Below, piece by piece: positions 36,148-44,905 of a DNA stretch of 64,000 nt. The translations under genes and the position numbers were made by a program. Origin of the DNA: Aquirufa ecclesiirivi (lineage in GTDB: Bacteria > Bacteroidota > Bacteroidia > Cytophagales > Spirosomataceae); NCBI RefSeq assembly GCF_011250515.1, contig NZ_JAANOP010000008.1, positions 1 through 64,000 on the forward strand. Reading direction: 5' to 3'. Under the pieces are notes generated by a model, which was not told where the DNA came from, made no database searches, and saw only the letters and a list, made by a program, of their open reading frames with translations. Positions within the stretch are counted from its first letter, which is position 1. Every line of letters starts with the position of its first letter.

Positions 36148-36613
36148 ACAAAAGATTCATACACTTAGTGAAGCAATTGAACTTCGTAAAACCTGGAAAA
36201 AAGACCTTCAAAAAGTGGTTTTCACCAATGGTTGCTTTGACATTTTACATCTCGGCCACGTCGATTACTTAGAAAAGTCGAGTCAAGCAGGAGACAAAAT
36301 GATTGTAGCTGTTAATTCTGACCGATCCGTTCGTGAATTAAAAGGCCCCGAAAGACCCGTGAATACGGAATATGCACGAGCCCGATTAATTGCTGCCTTA
36401 GGATTCGTTTCCATGGTCATAATATTTGATGAAGAAACACCGTTAGAACTAATTAAAGCTCTTTTGCCCGATGTTCTTATCAAAGGAAATGATTATACCA
36501 TTGATACCATCGTGGGGTCAAAAGAAGTTTTAGAAGCAGGAGGAGAAGTAAGTACCATTGATTTAGTACCCAATTATTCAACAACAGGAATTATTAACAA
36601 ACTTAAAAAATAA
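36131..36613 (+). CDS. rfaE2: D-glycero-beta-D-manno-heptose 1-phosphate adenylyltransferase (RfaE2)
   Basis: The 160-residue nucleotidyltransferase has the HxGH motif in NGCFDILHLGHVDYLEKS (His-Leu-Gly-His at about 38-41) and a GPERPVN loop. It activates heptose 1-phosphate as ADP-heptose for LPS core synthesis. It is a separate protein, not fused to the kinase. A GTG start at 36131 overlaps the YbhN-like gene by 17 bases. The metalloprotease gene follows after five bases. Confidence 0.92.
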   Translation: MSTLSEQKIHTLSEAIELRKTWKKDLQKVVFTNGCFDILHLGHVDYLEKSSQAGDKMIVAVNSDRSVRELKGPERPVNTEYARARLIAALGFVSMVIIFDEETPLELIKALLPDVLIKGNDYTIDTIVGSKEVLEAGGEVSTIDLVPNYSTTGIINKLKK

Positions 36614-36617
36614 AAAA

Positions 36618-37310
36618 ATGACCGGAATCTATGTTTTAACCATCCTATTTGGAGTTATCGGAATGTTGATTTCTTGGAGATTAAAATCCAAATTCAAACA
36701 GTATGCAGAAGTACCATTGCAAAGTAATTTATCTGGCCAACAAATCGCTGAAAAGATGCTTGCTGACCATGGTATCTACGATGTTCGTGTTATTTCTGTC
36801 GATGGACAATTAACAGATCATTATAATCCTAGCAACAAAACCGTGAATTTAAGTGCGGATGTGTATCATGGTCGAAATGCGGCCTCGGCAGCTGTGGCAG
36901 CACATGAATGTGGACATGCGGTACAACATGCTCAAGCCTATTCCTTTTTACAATTTAGAAGTGCCATGGTTCCCTTGTTGAATATCGCCAATGGTTTCAT
37001 GCCCATCTTATTAATGATCGGAATGATGATTTTATATTCAACAGGAAGTGCTACTTTATTGAGTATTGGAGTGGCTTTATTTGCCCTCGCTACCATATTT
37101 AGTTTTGTAACTTTACCCGTTGAATTTGATGCTTCAAACCGTGCTTTGGCTTGGATAAAGAACAACCAAATCGTTAATTCGAGTGAATATGAAATGTCAA
37201 AAGATGCTCTTTGGTGGGCAGCAATGACCTACGTAGTAGCTGCACTAGCCATGTTGGCACAATTACTATACTATTTGAATTTATTAGGTGGGCGAAGAAG
37301 TAACGACTAA
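36618..37310 (+). CDS. YugP-type zinc metallopeptidase (membrane)
   Basis: The 230-residue membrane protein has a catalytic HECGH motif (His96, Glu97, His100) and three or four hydrophobic segments, matching the neutral zinc metallopeptidase family (DUF2268-like YugP, PF04298). The active site is in a loop near the membrane. The substrate is unknown. It follows rfaE2 by five bases. Confidence 0.9.
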   Translation: MTGIYVLTILFGVIGMLISWRLKSKFKQYAEVPLQSNLSGQQIAEKMLADHGIYDVRVISVDGQLTDHYNPSNKTVNLSADVYHGRNAASAAVAAHECGHAVQHAQAYSFLQFRSAMVPLLNIANGFMPILLMIGMMILYSTGSATLLSIGVALFALATIFSFVTLPVEFDASNRALAWIKNNQIVNSSEYEMSKDALWWAAMTYVVAALAMLAQLLYYLNLLGGRRSND

Positions 37311-37311
37311 C

Positions 37312-37346
37312 AAAAAAGAGGCTATCTCAAATTCATGGGATAGCAT
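37312..37346 (+). terminator. Possible terminator after the metallopeptidase gene
   Basis: GCTATCTC and a later GGGATAGC pair with a G.T step around AAATTCAT. It lacks a strong T run. A second AATCGC/GCGATT pairing follows downstream. Confidence 0.4.
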
Positions 37347-37396
37347 CAAGAATCGCTTTTTTGATCTTTGGTTTACATCAGCGATTTGAATAAATG

Positions 37397-37430
37397 AAAA
37401 GAGGCTGTTTCAAAAACAGCCTCTTTTTTT
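37397..37430. terminator. Terminator between the metallopeptidase and permease genes
   Basis: GAGGCTGTT (37401-37409) and AACAGCCTC (37415-37423) are perfect arms, with A runs before and T runs after, so it can work in both directions. The permease stop codon begins inside the T run. Confidence 0.8.
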
Positions 37431-39141
37431 ATACATGCAATTTACTCTTTCGATAACTGTAACTGAAATAAATTAAGAATCCAGCAATACACCAATATAA
37501 GAATCGCTCCCAATTGGTGGCTCCCATTTGAGTCATCAAATATAAATTCACCAATAAACCTAACACAGGAATCAATGATAGATTGATGGTAAAGCTAAAA
37601 TAGGCTAATACTAACCAAATAATAAAGAATCCCGATAGCAAAAAATGATCAACACGAGCATCGCCAATCCAATGCGCGTTCCAATAATTCGACCAAGAAG
37701 CGGCATCAGGTAAATAGAAATAGACGCCAATCACAAAACACAAACCTACCCAATATTTGGCATTGATATAAGGAATCTTAAACTTGGATTTCTTTTGATT
37801 TTCAGGATCTAAATCCAAAATTAATACACCGCCACAAACCAATACAAAGGCAAACAAGGTACCTATACTGCTCAAATTGATCACCTCTTCCAAATTGGCA
37901 AATAAAGCAGGAATACCCACTAAAACACCCGTCATAATAGTAGAAAATGAAGGCGTTCTGTATTTGGGATGTATATTAGAGAAAGCCTTCGGTAAAAGTC
38001 CATCGCGTGACATTGTCATCCAAATACGAGGCTGTCCCAACTGATACACCAATAAGGCACTGGTTAAGGCGATAACGGCACTGGCTGCTACGACACCAGC
38101 TACACCGTGTAAACCCACTTGTGTGAACATATATGCCAATGGATCTTCAATACCAGCTAATGATTCAGATGGTACAATACCCGTTAATACTAGCGTTACT
38201 AAGACGTATAATACGGTACAAATAAGTAAAGCCCACATCATGGCTTTCGGGATATCGCGCTGCGGATTGGTACATTCTTCCGCGGTAGTGGAAATGGAAT
38301 CAAAACCAATGTAGGCAAAACAAACGGCTGCCACACTTTTTAACACACCGCTGATGCCATTGGGGGCGAATGGAGACCAGTTGTCTACTTGCACATAAAA
38401 AGCACCCACACCTACCACAATGACAATCACCAAAAGTTTAAGAATCACCAAAATATTATTCATATTCTTGGTTTCTCTGATGCCGATATAGACTAAATAG
38501 GTAATCGCTGCAGTAATTAATAAAGCAGGAATATTGGCTACAAAATGCCATCCAAATAGCAATGGAGCAGTTGAATAAGCTGCATATCCTTCTCGGACAT
38601 TGACAGATAATGATTCCAATAATTGTCCTTGTGACATCGCTACTTGTGCTTCAGCATAAGCTCTTTTAGCTGATAAAAAATCCATAGTGAGGTAATCAGG
38701 AATATGAAAACCAAGACCTTCGACTAAATCAACAAAATATTTTGACCAGGAAATAGCCACAGCTACATTGGAAATGGCATATTCCAACAAGAGGTTCCAA
38801 CCTAAAATCCAAGCAACAATTTCACCAAGGCTGGTATAGGCATAGGTATAAGCACTTCCGCTAATCGGAACCGTAGCGGCAAAACGAGCATAACAGAAGG
38901 CCGTAAACATACAAGCTACAGCAGTAAATACAAATAATAGGGATACCGCAGGGCCACCATTGGCAGAGGCTTGACCTATGGCAGAAAAGATACTAGCCCC
39001 AATGATAGCAGCTACGCCTAAAAAGGTAAGGTCTCGAACTCCTAAATTCCGAACCATGAATCCACCTTCCAGCTTTTCCATTTCGATTTGATCAGAAACT
39101 ATTTTATCAATGGACTTTTTGCGAAAAAAGGATGAATTCAT
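37429..39141 (-). CDS. APC-superfamily amino acid permease
   Basis: The 570-residue transporter has about 12-13 hydrophobic segments with the APC hallmark IGASIFSAIGQAS (about 42-54), YTSLGEIVAWILGWNLLLEY and ECTNPQRDIPKA after TM6. It resembles the cationic-amino-acid-transporter-like branch and probably imports amino acids. The ATG at 39141 is fine. The divergent GT2 gene lies about 100 bases away. Confidence 0.9.
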   Translation of the reverse strand: MNSSFFRKKSIDKIVSDQIEMEKLEGGFMVRNLGVRDLTFLGVAAIIGASIFSAIGQASANGGPAVSLLFVFTAVACMFTAFCYARFAATVPISGSAYTYAYTSLGEIVAWILGWNLLLEYAISNVAVAISWSKYFVDLVEGLGFHIPDYLTMDFLSAKRAYAEAQVAMSQGQLLESLSVNVREGYAAYSTAPLLFGWHFVANIPALLITAAITYLVYIGIRETKNMNNILVILKLLVIVIVVGVGAFYVQVDNWSPFAPNGISGVLKSVAAVCFAYIGFDSISTTAEECTNPQRDIPKAMMWALLICTVLYVLVTLVLTGIVPSESLAGIEDPLAYMFTQVGLHGVAGVVAASAVIALTSALLVYQLGQPRIWMTMSRDGLLPKAFSNIHPKYRTPSFSTIMTGVLVGIPALFANLEEVINLSSIGTLFAFVLVCGGVLILDLDPENQKKSKFKIPYINAKYWVGLCFVIGVYFYLPDAASWSNYWNAHWIGDARVDHFLLSGFFIIWLVLAYFSFTINLSLIPVLGLLVNLYLMTQMGATNWERFLYWCIAGFLIYFSYSYRKSKLHV

Positions 39142-39175
39142 GCAATTGGATTAGTTGATGTGATGGTAAGATTAA

Positions 39176-39229
39176 CAAAAATACATCTTTCCCGAATAAA
39201 TTCTAATTTGAACGATTTACTTACCTTTG
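39176..39229. promoter_or_regulatory. Divergent -7 boxes between permease and GT2 genes
   Basis: TATTTTTG on the minus strand (39176-39183) precedes the permease gene by 34 bases, and TACCTTTG on the plus strand (39222-39229) precedes the GT2 gene by 15 bases. Both match TAnnTTTG exactly. The GT2 leader would be very short. Confidence 0.45.
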
Positions 39230-39244
39230 TAACAAAGGAACAAT

Positions 39245-40252
39245 ATGTCGGTAGCGGTAGTCATTTTAAATTTTAATGGAAAACATTTTTTAGAGAAATT
39301 TTTACCTTCAGTTGTAACAAGCTCTCCGAAGGATTCTGTGTATATCGCGGATAATGGATCCTCTGATGACTCCAATGAATACATTAAAAAACATTTTCCA
39401 GAAGTACATCTTTTGATTGGCGAAGGCAATTTGGGTTATGCCGGAGGATATAATTGGGCATTACGATCCATCAAAGCAGATTACTATGTATTAATGAATT
39501 CGGACATTGAACCCAGTGAAAATTGGTTGAATCCACTAGTGGAATACATGGATAGAAATCCACAAGTAGCAGCAGTCCAACCCTTCATACTGGATTATCA
39601 AAACCCAGACCAATTTGAATATGCAGGTGCTGCTGGAGGCTATTGGGATAATTTAGGCTTTCCATTTTGTCGAGGTAGGATCTTTGATTCAATTGAAAAA
39701 AATGAAGGACAATATGGTACGAGCATCGTACAATGGGCAACAGGAGCATGCTTATTGGTAAGATCTGATATATACTGGCTTGTGGGAGGATTAGATGAGT
39801 ATTTTTTTGCTCACATGGAAGAAATTGACCTTTGTTGGAGATTCCAGCGAGCTGGATATCAAGTAGCTGCTGTGGCAGAAAGCACGGTCAAGCATGTTGG
39901 AGGAGGTACTTTAGATAAAGGAAATCCATTTAAGACCTATTTGAATTTCAGAAACAATTTAATTCTATTATACAAAAACCTGTCGGGTAGAAAAAAATGG
40001 TTTACCCTATTATTACGAATGGAAGCTGATGGATTAGCGGGCATTCGATTTTTGTTAACTGGAGAATTTTCATTACTATGGGCTATCCTAAAAGCCCACT
40101 TTTCATTTTACAGCTATGTATTAGGCCATCACCCCAAGCAAAACTTAGCGCATTCTTTAGTTAAAAATACCAACACGATGAGGTATTCCAAATCCATCGT
40201 ATGGGCATATTTCGTACAAAAAAAGAAAAAATTTAGCGACTTACAATTTTAG
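39245..40252 (+). CDS. Family 2 glycosyltransferase
   Basis: The 335-residue GT-A enzyme begins with SVAVVILNFNGKHFLEKFLPSV, a nucleotide-binding Asp region (YIADNGSSDDS), a MNSDIEPSENWLNPL metal site (DxD-like) and a late acceptor motif FFAHMEEIDLCWR. It resembles rhamnosyl- or galactofuranosyl-type transferases. The target polysaccharide is unknown. It is a lone gene whose stop overlaps that of the convergent PspC gene. Confidence 0.9.
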   Translation: MSVAVVILNFNGKHFLEKFLPSVVTSSPKDSVYIADNGSSDDSNEYIKKHFPEVHLLIGEGNLGYAGGYNWALRSIKADYYVLMNSDIEPSENWLNPLVEYMDRNPQVAAVQPFILDYQNPDQFEYAGAAGGYWDNLGFPFCRGRIFDSIEKNEGQYGTSIVQWATGACLLVRSDIYWLVGGLDEYFFAHMEEIDLCWRFQRAGYQVAAVAESTVKHVGGGTLDKGNPFKTYLNFRNNLILLYKNLSGRKKWFTLLLRMEADGLAGIRFLLTGEFSLLWAILKAHFSFYSYVLGHHPKQNLAHSLVKNTNTMRYSKSIVWAYFVQKKKKFSDLQF

Positions 40253-40470
40253 AATTCCCAAACAGTTGGATTATTTCTTTGGCGTAAATACCGACGGATA
40301 TTCATCCAAAATGCTAAAATCAAATAAATGATGATGGGAGATCCCATCGTGATGAAAGTGGTATAAATAAAATACAATCGTATGCTGGAGGTAGAAATTT
40401 TAAACTTCTCTCCTAATCTAGTACAAACTCCAAAAGCTTGATTTTCAACGAAATACTTTACTTTTTCCAT
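40249..40470 (-). CDS. PspC-domain membrane protein
   Basis: The 73-residue protein has the PspC motif (QAFGVCTRLGEKFKISTSSIRLYFIYTTFI) and one strong hydrophobic segment (about 36-57). PspC proteins sense membrane stress; such short stand-alone forms are common in Bacteroidota and have no proven role. Its stop overlaps the GT2 stop by four bases. Confidence 0.82.
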   Translation of the reverse strand: MEKVKYFVENQAFGVCTRLGEKFKISTSSIRLYFIYTTFITMGSPIIIYLILAFWMNIRRYLRQRNNPTVWEF

Positions 40471-40611
40471 GTAGCTAAAATTATTGCCTACAAAAATATT
40501 AATTAATTACCCGATTCAAGATACAAAATGCGAATAATTCAAATTATTATACAAATATTACAATAATAAAATAAAATATTTGATATTTTGTAATATTTAA
40601 TTTGAATTTGC

Positions 40612-40641
40612 TTGCATGCAATTGAATTTTATATACATTTG
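40612..40641 (+). promoter_or_regulatory. Promoter of the cold-shock gene
   Basis: TTG (40612-40614), 19 bases, then TACATTTG (40634-40641), a full match to TAnnTTTG. A TTTG at 40607-40610 with 23 bases is an alternative partner. Confidence 0.6.
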
Positions 40642-40647
40642 GACACT

Positions 40648-40793
40648 TAAAAGTTTTAATTCAGCAAAATTATCGACTTCATCCCTCCTAGTATCTCCCC
40701 GGTTTACACTCCAATTGATTCTACAAGTTTGTCCCAGTCAAAATTCTTGCGTCTAAAATTCTTTAAGATTTAATTTTTTAACATTAATTTTTT
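40648..40793 (+). other. Long 5' leader of the cold-shock gene
   Basis: About 146 untranslated bases separate the promoter box from the ATG, in line with long structured leaders that regulate cold-shock mRNAs. I saw no strong hairpin by eye. Together with the promoter this explains most of the 323-base gap 40471-40793. Confidence 0.45.
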
Positions 40794-40988
40794 ATGCAAA
40801 CTGGTAAAGTAAAATTTTTCAACGAGACGAAAGGTTTCGGATTCATCGTTGACGATCAAACAGGTGAAGACATTTTTGTACACGTAACTGGCTTAGCTGG
40901 TGTTACGATTCGCGAAAATGACAGCGTTTCCTACGAAGTAACTGACGGAAAGCGTGGAGCTAACGCGATCAATGTAAAGAAAATCTAA
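40794..40988 (+). CDS. Cold-shock (CspA-type) protein
   Basis: The 64-residue OB-fold protein has both RNA-binding motifs: GKVKFFNETKGFGFI (RNP1-like, KGFGFI) and DIFVHVTG (RNP2-like). It binds single-stranded RNA and DNA and may act as an RNA chaperone. The gene is monocistronic with a long leader, ending at a bidirectional terminator shared with lysS. Confidence 0.95.
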   Translation: MQTGKVKFFNETKGFGFIVDDQTGEDIFVHVTGLAGVTIRENDSVSYEVTDGKRGANAINVKKI

Positions 40989-41086
40989 TTTTCTTACATG
41001 TCCTTGATTAGAGCAAATCAGTATTTTCCAATATATTAGGTTATCCTATTAAAATTGCAACATTGATCTCTAATAAAGAGAAAAGA

Positions 41087-41114
41087 AAAAGCCATCCCTC
41101 GGGATGGCTTTTTT
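41087..41114. terminator. Bidirectional terminator (cold-shock gene and lysS)
   Basis: GCCATCCC (41091-41098) and GGGATGGC (41101-41108) pair around two bases, with an A run before and TTTTTT after. Confidence 0.85.
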
Positions 41115-41134
41115 GATTTCAATCATATTATCGA

Positions 41135-42850
41135 TTAAGATTCTATCCATGCAATAACTTCATCTTTGCTCGGCATGGCAGCTTCTATCTTTAATTTTTT
41201 ACGCATCCCTCCTAAATCATTAAATACTTTATTGGGATTAGCGGCTTTCAAAGCCTCGAGTGTTAAGATTCCCATTTTTTGTAAAGCAGGAATCCAATGT
41301 TCGGCTACACCTGCCTGAACAAAATCAGCGTCAGAAGATACTTCCTTCAATACTTCTGGTCTCATTTGTGGAAAGAATAATACTTCTTGAATGGAGGCTT
41401 GGTTTGTCATCAACATCGTTAAACGGTCAATACCAATTCCGATACCAGAAGTTGGCGGCATGGCATATTCCAATGAACGAATGAAATCGTGATCCATAAC
41501 CATGGCCTCATCATCCCCTTTTTCGGCCAAACGCAACTGATCTTCAAATCTTTCTTTTTGATCAATCGGATCATTTAATTCCGAATAGGCATTGGCAATC
41601 TCCTTACCATTCACAAATAGCTCAAATCGCTCTACCAAACCTTCTTTTGATCTATGCTTTTTAGTCAGCGGTGACATCTCAACAGGATAATCGATAATAA
41701 AAGTTGGTTGGATTAAATTTGCTTCCACTTTCTCACCAAAAAGCTCGTCGATCAATTTGCCTTTGCCCATCTGCTCATCCACTTCCATACCAAATTCTAG
41801 ACATTTAGCCCGTAAAGCATCCTCAGATAAAGCATCCACATCAACACCTGAATATTTAAGTATGGCTTCTGAAATGGATAATTTAGGATATGGTCCAGCA
41901 AATTCAATGGCATTTTCTCCTATCATCACAAGGGTTTGATGATGTAAAGTTTGAGCTACCTTTTCAAAGATTTTCTCTGTCAAGTCCATCATCCAGTGAT
42001 AATCTTTATATGCTACATAAAACTCTAATGAGGTAAATTCAGGATTATGGGTTCGATCCATTCCTTCATTTCTAAACATTTTACCAAATTCATAAACGCC
42101 ATCAAATCCACCTACAATTAATCGTTTCAAATACAACTCATTCGCAATTCGCAAATAAAGTGGCATGTCCAAGGTATTATGATGCGTTTTAAAGGGTCTA
42201 GCCGAGGCACCACCATGAATAGCTTGTAATACAGGGGTTTCCACTTCCAACCAACCACGCTCATCAAACATGGATCTCATGGTAGAGATGATTTTAGCAC
42301 GCTTGATGAAAATATCTTTAACAGAAGGGTTTACGATTAAATCGACATATCGCTGGCGATAACGCATCTCTGGATCAGAGAATGCATCGTAAGTCTGCCC
42401 TTCAGCTTCCTTCACGACAGGCAGTGGTTTTAATGCTTTGGACAAAAGGGTGAATTCACGCACATGGACGGAAATTTCTCCCATTTGAGTCGTAAAAACA
42501 TATCCTTTTACCCCAATGATATCACCAATGTCTAAAAGCTTTTTGAATACAATATTATATAGTGTTTTGTTTTCTCCTGGACATAAATCATCCCTTCTGA
42601 AATACAATTGGATTCGACCACTGGCGTCTTGCAATTCTGCGAATGAGGCATTTCCCATGATGCGAAAACCCATCAAACGACCAGCCAAGGTTACATCCTG
42701 AAAATTGGCTTCCTCAGCGGAATAAGTAGACAAAATATCCTTGGCATATACAGAAACGGGATAGGCTTCTGCGGGATAGGGATCAATGCCTAAAGCCATT
42801 AAATCCAATCTTTTTTGTCTTCTTAGTTGTTCTTGCTCACTTAAAACCAT
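41135..42850 (-). CDS. lysS: Lysyl-tRNA synthetase (class II)
   Basis: Charges tRNA-Lys. Seen: the OB-fold anticodon-binding domain (VTLAGRLMGFRIMGNASFAEL), class II motif 2 (FRNEGMDRTHNPEFT) and motif 3 (GIGIGIDRLTMLM). After the synthetase core there is a C-terminal extension of about 70 residues (VPALQKMGILTLEALKAANP-like), which I associate with Bacteroidota LysS. The ATG at 42850 gives 571 residues; an in-frame Met at 42883 would lie in the promoter box. Confidence 0.96.
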   Translation of the reverse strand: MVLSEQEQLRRQKRLDLMALGIDPYPAEAYPVSVYAKDILSTYSAEEANFQDVTLAGRLMGFRIMGNASFAELQDASGRIQLYFRRDDLCPGENKTLYNIVFKKLLDIGDIIGVKGYVFTTQMGEISVHVREFTLLSKALKPLPVVKEAEGQTYDAFSDPEMRYRQRYVDLIVNPSVKDIFIKRAKIISTMRSMFDERGWLEVETPVLQAIHGGASARPFKTHHNTLDMPLYLRIANELYLKRLIVGGFDGVYEFGKMFRNEGMDRTHNPEFTSLEFYVAYKDYHWMMDLTEKIFEKVAQTLHHQTLVMIGENAIEFAGPYPKLSISEAILKYSGVDVDALSEDALRAKCLEFGMEVDEQMGKGKLIDELFGEKVEANLIQPTFIIDYPVEMSPLTKKHRSKEGLVERFELFVNGKEIANAYSELNDPIDQKERFEDQLRLAEKGDDEAMVMDHDFIRSLEYAMPPTSGIGIGIDRLTMLMTNQASIQEVLFFPQMRPEVLKEVSSDADFVQAGVAEHWIPALQKMGILTLEALKAANPNKVFNDLGGMRKKLKIEAAMPSKDEVIAWIES

Positions 42851-42880
42851 GGGGTATTTGCTAATTTCTAAAATGAATTG

Positions 42881-42888
42881 CAAAATTA
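42881..42888 (-). promoter_or_regulatory. -7 box of lysS
   Basis: TAATTTTG on the minus strand, an exact TAnnTTTG match, about 31 bases upstream of the lysS start. No matching -33 TTTG was found. Confidence 0.4.
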
Positions 42889-43126
42889 ACCAATTATAGG
42901 CCGATTAAAAAATGGACATCTATTTCATGTAAAATTTACTGCAGAATATTAATAAATTAAATCAGACAAATAGGTTCAATTCTATCGATTTTACTTGGAC
43001 ATTTTACATAAAATCGCATCAAATCTAGCTTTAACAATGGTTGATTTGTCAGTTTTTGGCACATGCTTCAAATTTGATAATCTGCCAATTCTTAAATCTT
43101 GTTAATAAAATAACGAGTTCAGAACA
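42889..43126. other. AT-rich intergenic stretch between lysS and htrA
   Basis: No open frame or RNA gene was recognised here. The only notable motif is a half sigma-54-like TTGGCAC at about 43056, without a -12 half. Together with the lysS box and the sigma-54 site it makes up the 333-base gap. Confidence 0.4.
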
Positions 43127-43143
43127 TTGGCACACATTTTGCG
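43127..43143 (+). promoter_or_regulatory. Sigma-54 (RpoN) promoter of htrA
   Basis: TTGGCAC, five bases (ACATT), TTGC. This matches the sigma-54 -24/-12 consensus TGGCAC-N5-TTGC exactly in its conserved blocks. A start about 12 bases past the GC would be near 43154 and leave a leader of about 30 bases before htrA. No other intergenic site in the window matched both halves by eye. Confidence 0.7.
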
Positions 43144-43183
43144 TTAATTTAGCAAAACTAAAATCTAACGCATTTTTAATATT

Positions 43184-44659
43184 ATGGAAATCAAAAACCA
43201 CCTTAAAACGTATGTGATTATCGCCTTACTTTCTAGCGGAATCACCCTTGGCGCCTATTCCTTATTAAATTTAGGTTCCTCGCACACCCTAGGTGATGCA
43301 CCTTCTGCATTTACAAGTTCTGTTTCCAACCAACAAAATGTCCCCGGAAATCCTGGAGAATTCACCTTTGCAGCTGAAAAAACTACACCAGCTGTGGTAC
43401 ACATTAAAACTAAAATGACAGCTAGACAGAGTCGTCAGTCATCCAGTCCATTTGATGATTTTTTTGGTTTTGGAGACCCTTTTGGCGGCCGACGTCAACA
43501 AGCTCCACAAACACAAGAAGCCTCGGGATCAGGGGTAATTATTAGCTCGGACGGATATATTGTCACAAACAATCACGTGGTTCAAGAAGCCGAAGAAGTG
43601 AGCGTTATCTTAAATGATAAGCGAGAATTTAAAGCTAAAGTAATATCAACGGATCCATCATCTGACTTAGCTGTAATTCAAATCAAAGCTGAAAATTTAC
43701 CATTCTTGAGTTTCGGTGATTCAGACGCACTTCGGGTGGGAGAATGGGTGTTGGCAGTTGGAAATCCATTTAATTTAGAATCAACGGTTACTGCGGGAAT
43801 AGTTTCAGCTAAGGGCCGTCAAAACATCATTGATCGTGATGGAGATACTAACCCTTTGGAATCCTTCATTCAAACCGATGCCGCTGTCAATCCAGGTAAT
43901 TCAGGTGGGGCCTTGGTTAATCTTAAAGGAGAGTTAATTGGTATCAATACGGCTATCTATTCTAGAACAGGTCAATTCGCTGGTTATTCTTTTGCCGTTC
44001 CGGTTAGTATTGTGAAGAAAGTATCATCTGATTTAATCAAATACGGAAATGTGCAACGCGGTTTCTTGGGGGTAAGTATCACGGAGGTAAATGCCAAATT
44101 GGCAGAAGAAAAAGACCTAAAATCCAAAGATGGGGTTTATGTGGGTGGCTTCTCTGAAAATTCGGCAGCCAAAGATGCAGGTATTAAAATAAATGACGTC
44201 ATCACTAAAATCGATGGAACTGATACCAAATCATCTTCTAAATTAATGGAGATTGTCGGTAGAAAGCGTCCAGGTGAAAGTATTTTGGTCACAGTGAACC
44301 GTGATGGTCAAACCAAAGAGTTTAAAGTGACATTAAAAAATAAAGATGGTAATACCTCCATTGTGAAGGGTGATGCAGGCGAATCGACTAAATCTGAATT
44401 TTTAGGCGCTAAATTTGGTAGCCTAAGCAGCGCTGATAAAGAAAAATTCAAAGTAAGTAATGGTGTAAAGGTTATAGAGGTATCAGCTGATGGCCGACTA
44501 GAGATGTATGGTTTATCGAAAGGATCGATTATTACTAAGATCAACGATAAAGCCGTTAGTGATCCTAAAGAAGCTGTTCAGTTATTGGAAGCACGTAAAG
44601 GACGGATTAAACTTGAAGGAGTGGATGTGGACGGTTCTCGTTTCATCTATGTATTATAA
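43184..44659 (+). CDS. htrA: Do/DegP-type periplasmic serine protease (HtrA)
   Basis: The 491-residue protease/chaperone handles misfolded envelope proteins. It has an N-terminal membrane or signal segment (about 8-28), a trypsin-like domain with His131 (NNHVV), Asp161 (SSDLAVI) and Ser240 (NPGNSGGAL), then two PDZ domains (about 275-375 and 400-491). The ATG is clear. It is a single gene with a sigma-54 promoter in front and a strong terminator behind, suggesting control by an RpoN activator sensing envelope stress (inference). Confidence 0.95.
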   Translation: MEIKNHLKTYVIIALLSSGITLGAYSLLNLGSSHTLGDAPSAFTSSVSNQQNVPGNPGEFTFAAEKTTPAVVHIKTKMTARQSRQSSSPFDDFFGFGDPFGGRRQQAPQTQEASGSGVIISSDGYIVTNNHVVQEAEEVSVILNDKREFKAKVISTDPSSDLAVIQIKAENLPFLSFGDSDALRVGEWVLAVGNPFNLESTVTAGIVSAKGRQNIIDRDGDTNPLESFIQTDAAVNPGNSGGALVNLKGELIGINTAIYSRTGQFAGYSFAVPVSIVKKVSSDLIKYGNVQRGFLGVSITEVNAKLAEEKDLKSKDGVYVGGFSENSAAKDAGIKINDVITKIDGTDTKSSSKLMEIVGRKRPGESILVTVNRDGQTKEFKVTLKNKDGNTSIVKGDAGESTKSEFLGAKFGSLSSADKEKFKVSNGVKVIEVSADGRLEMYGLSKGSIITKINDKAVSDPKEAVQLLEARKGRIKLEGVDVDGSRFIYVL

Positions 44660-44690
44660 ATAGATTGATATTTTGAGGTTTTGACATATT

Positions 44691-44721
44691 AAAAATCCCC
44701 CGAAAATCGGGGGATTTTTTT
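44691..44721 (+). terminator. Terminator of htrA
   Basis: CCCCCG (44697-44702) and CGGGGG (44708-44713) pair around AAAAT, extended by A/T pairs, and followed by a long T run. Confidence 0.88.
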
Positions 44722-44727
44722 GTTTTT

Positions 44728-44783
44728 GAACGCTAATTTCCTAACGCTGGCAAGGTTCCAAACCTTGACAGCGTTGAGCGTTC
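44728..44783. repeat. Nested intergenic palindrome built on a 15-mer
   Basis: Arm A, AACGCTGGCAAGGTT (44743-44757), is separated by three bases from arm B, AACCTTGACAGCGTT (44761-44775), its near-complement with one mismatch. An outer pair GAACGCT (44728-44734) and AGCGTTC (44777-44783) encloses them. The same arms appear in the opposite order at 50394-50426. Confidence 0.7.
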
Positions 44784-44852
44784 ATAACGTTTTTGGAAAT
44801 AAATATGTTGTCCAAGAAACTGATATTGTAAACAAAGTTGAACTCTGGATAC

Positions 44853-44886
44853 AAAAAAAAGAGCCAAACATCCGCTAGGCTCTTTT
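44853..44886 (-). terminator. Terminator of pdhB
   Basis: AAAAGAGCC (44857-44865) and GGCTCTTTT (44878-44886) pair, with an A run that is a U tract on the minus strand. Confidence 0.75.
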
Positions 44887-44905
44887 AACTTTTATATTAC
44901 TAGAA

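Noticed and set aside
43054-43072. Second sigma-54 site upstream of htrA
   Set aside because: It has TTGGCAC but no TTGC at the right spacing.
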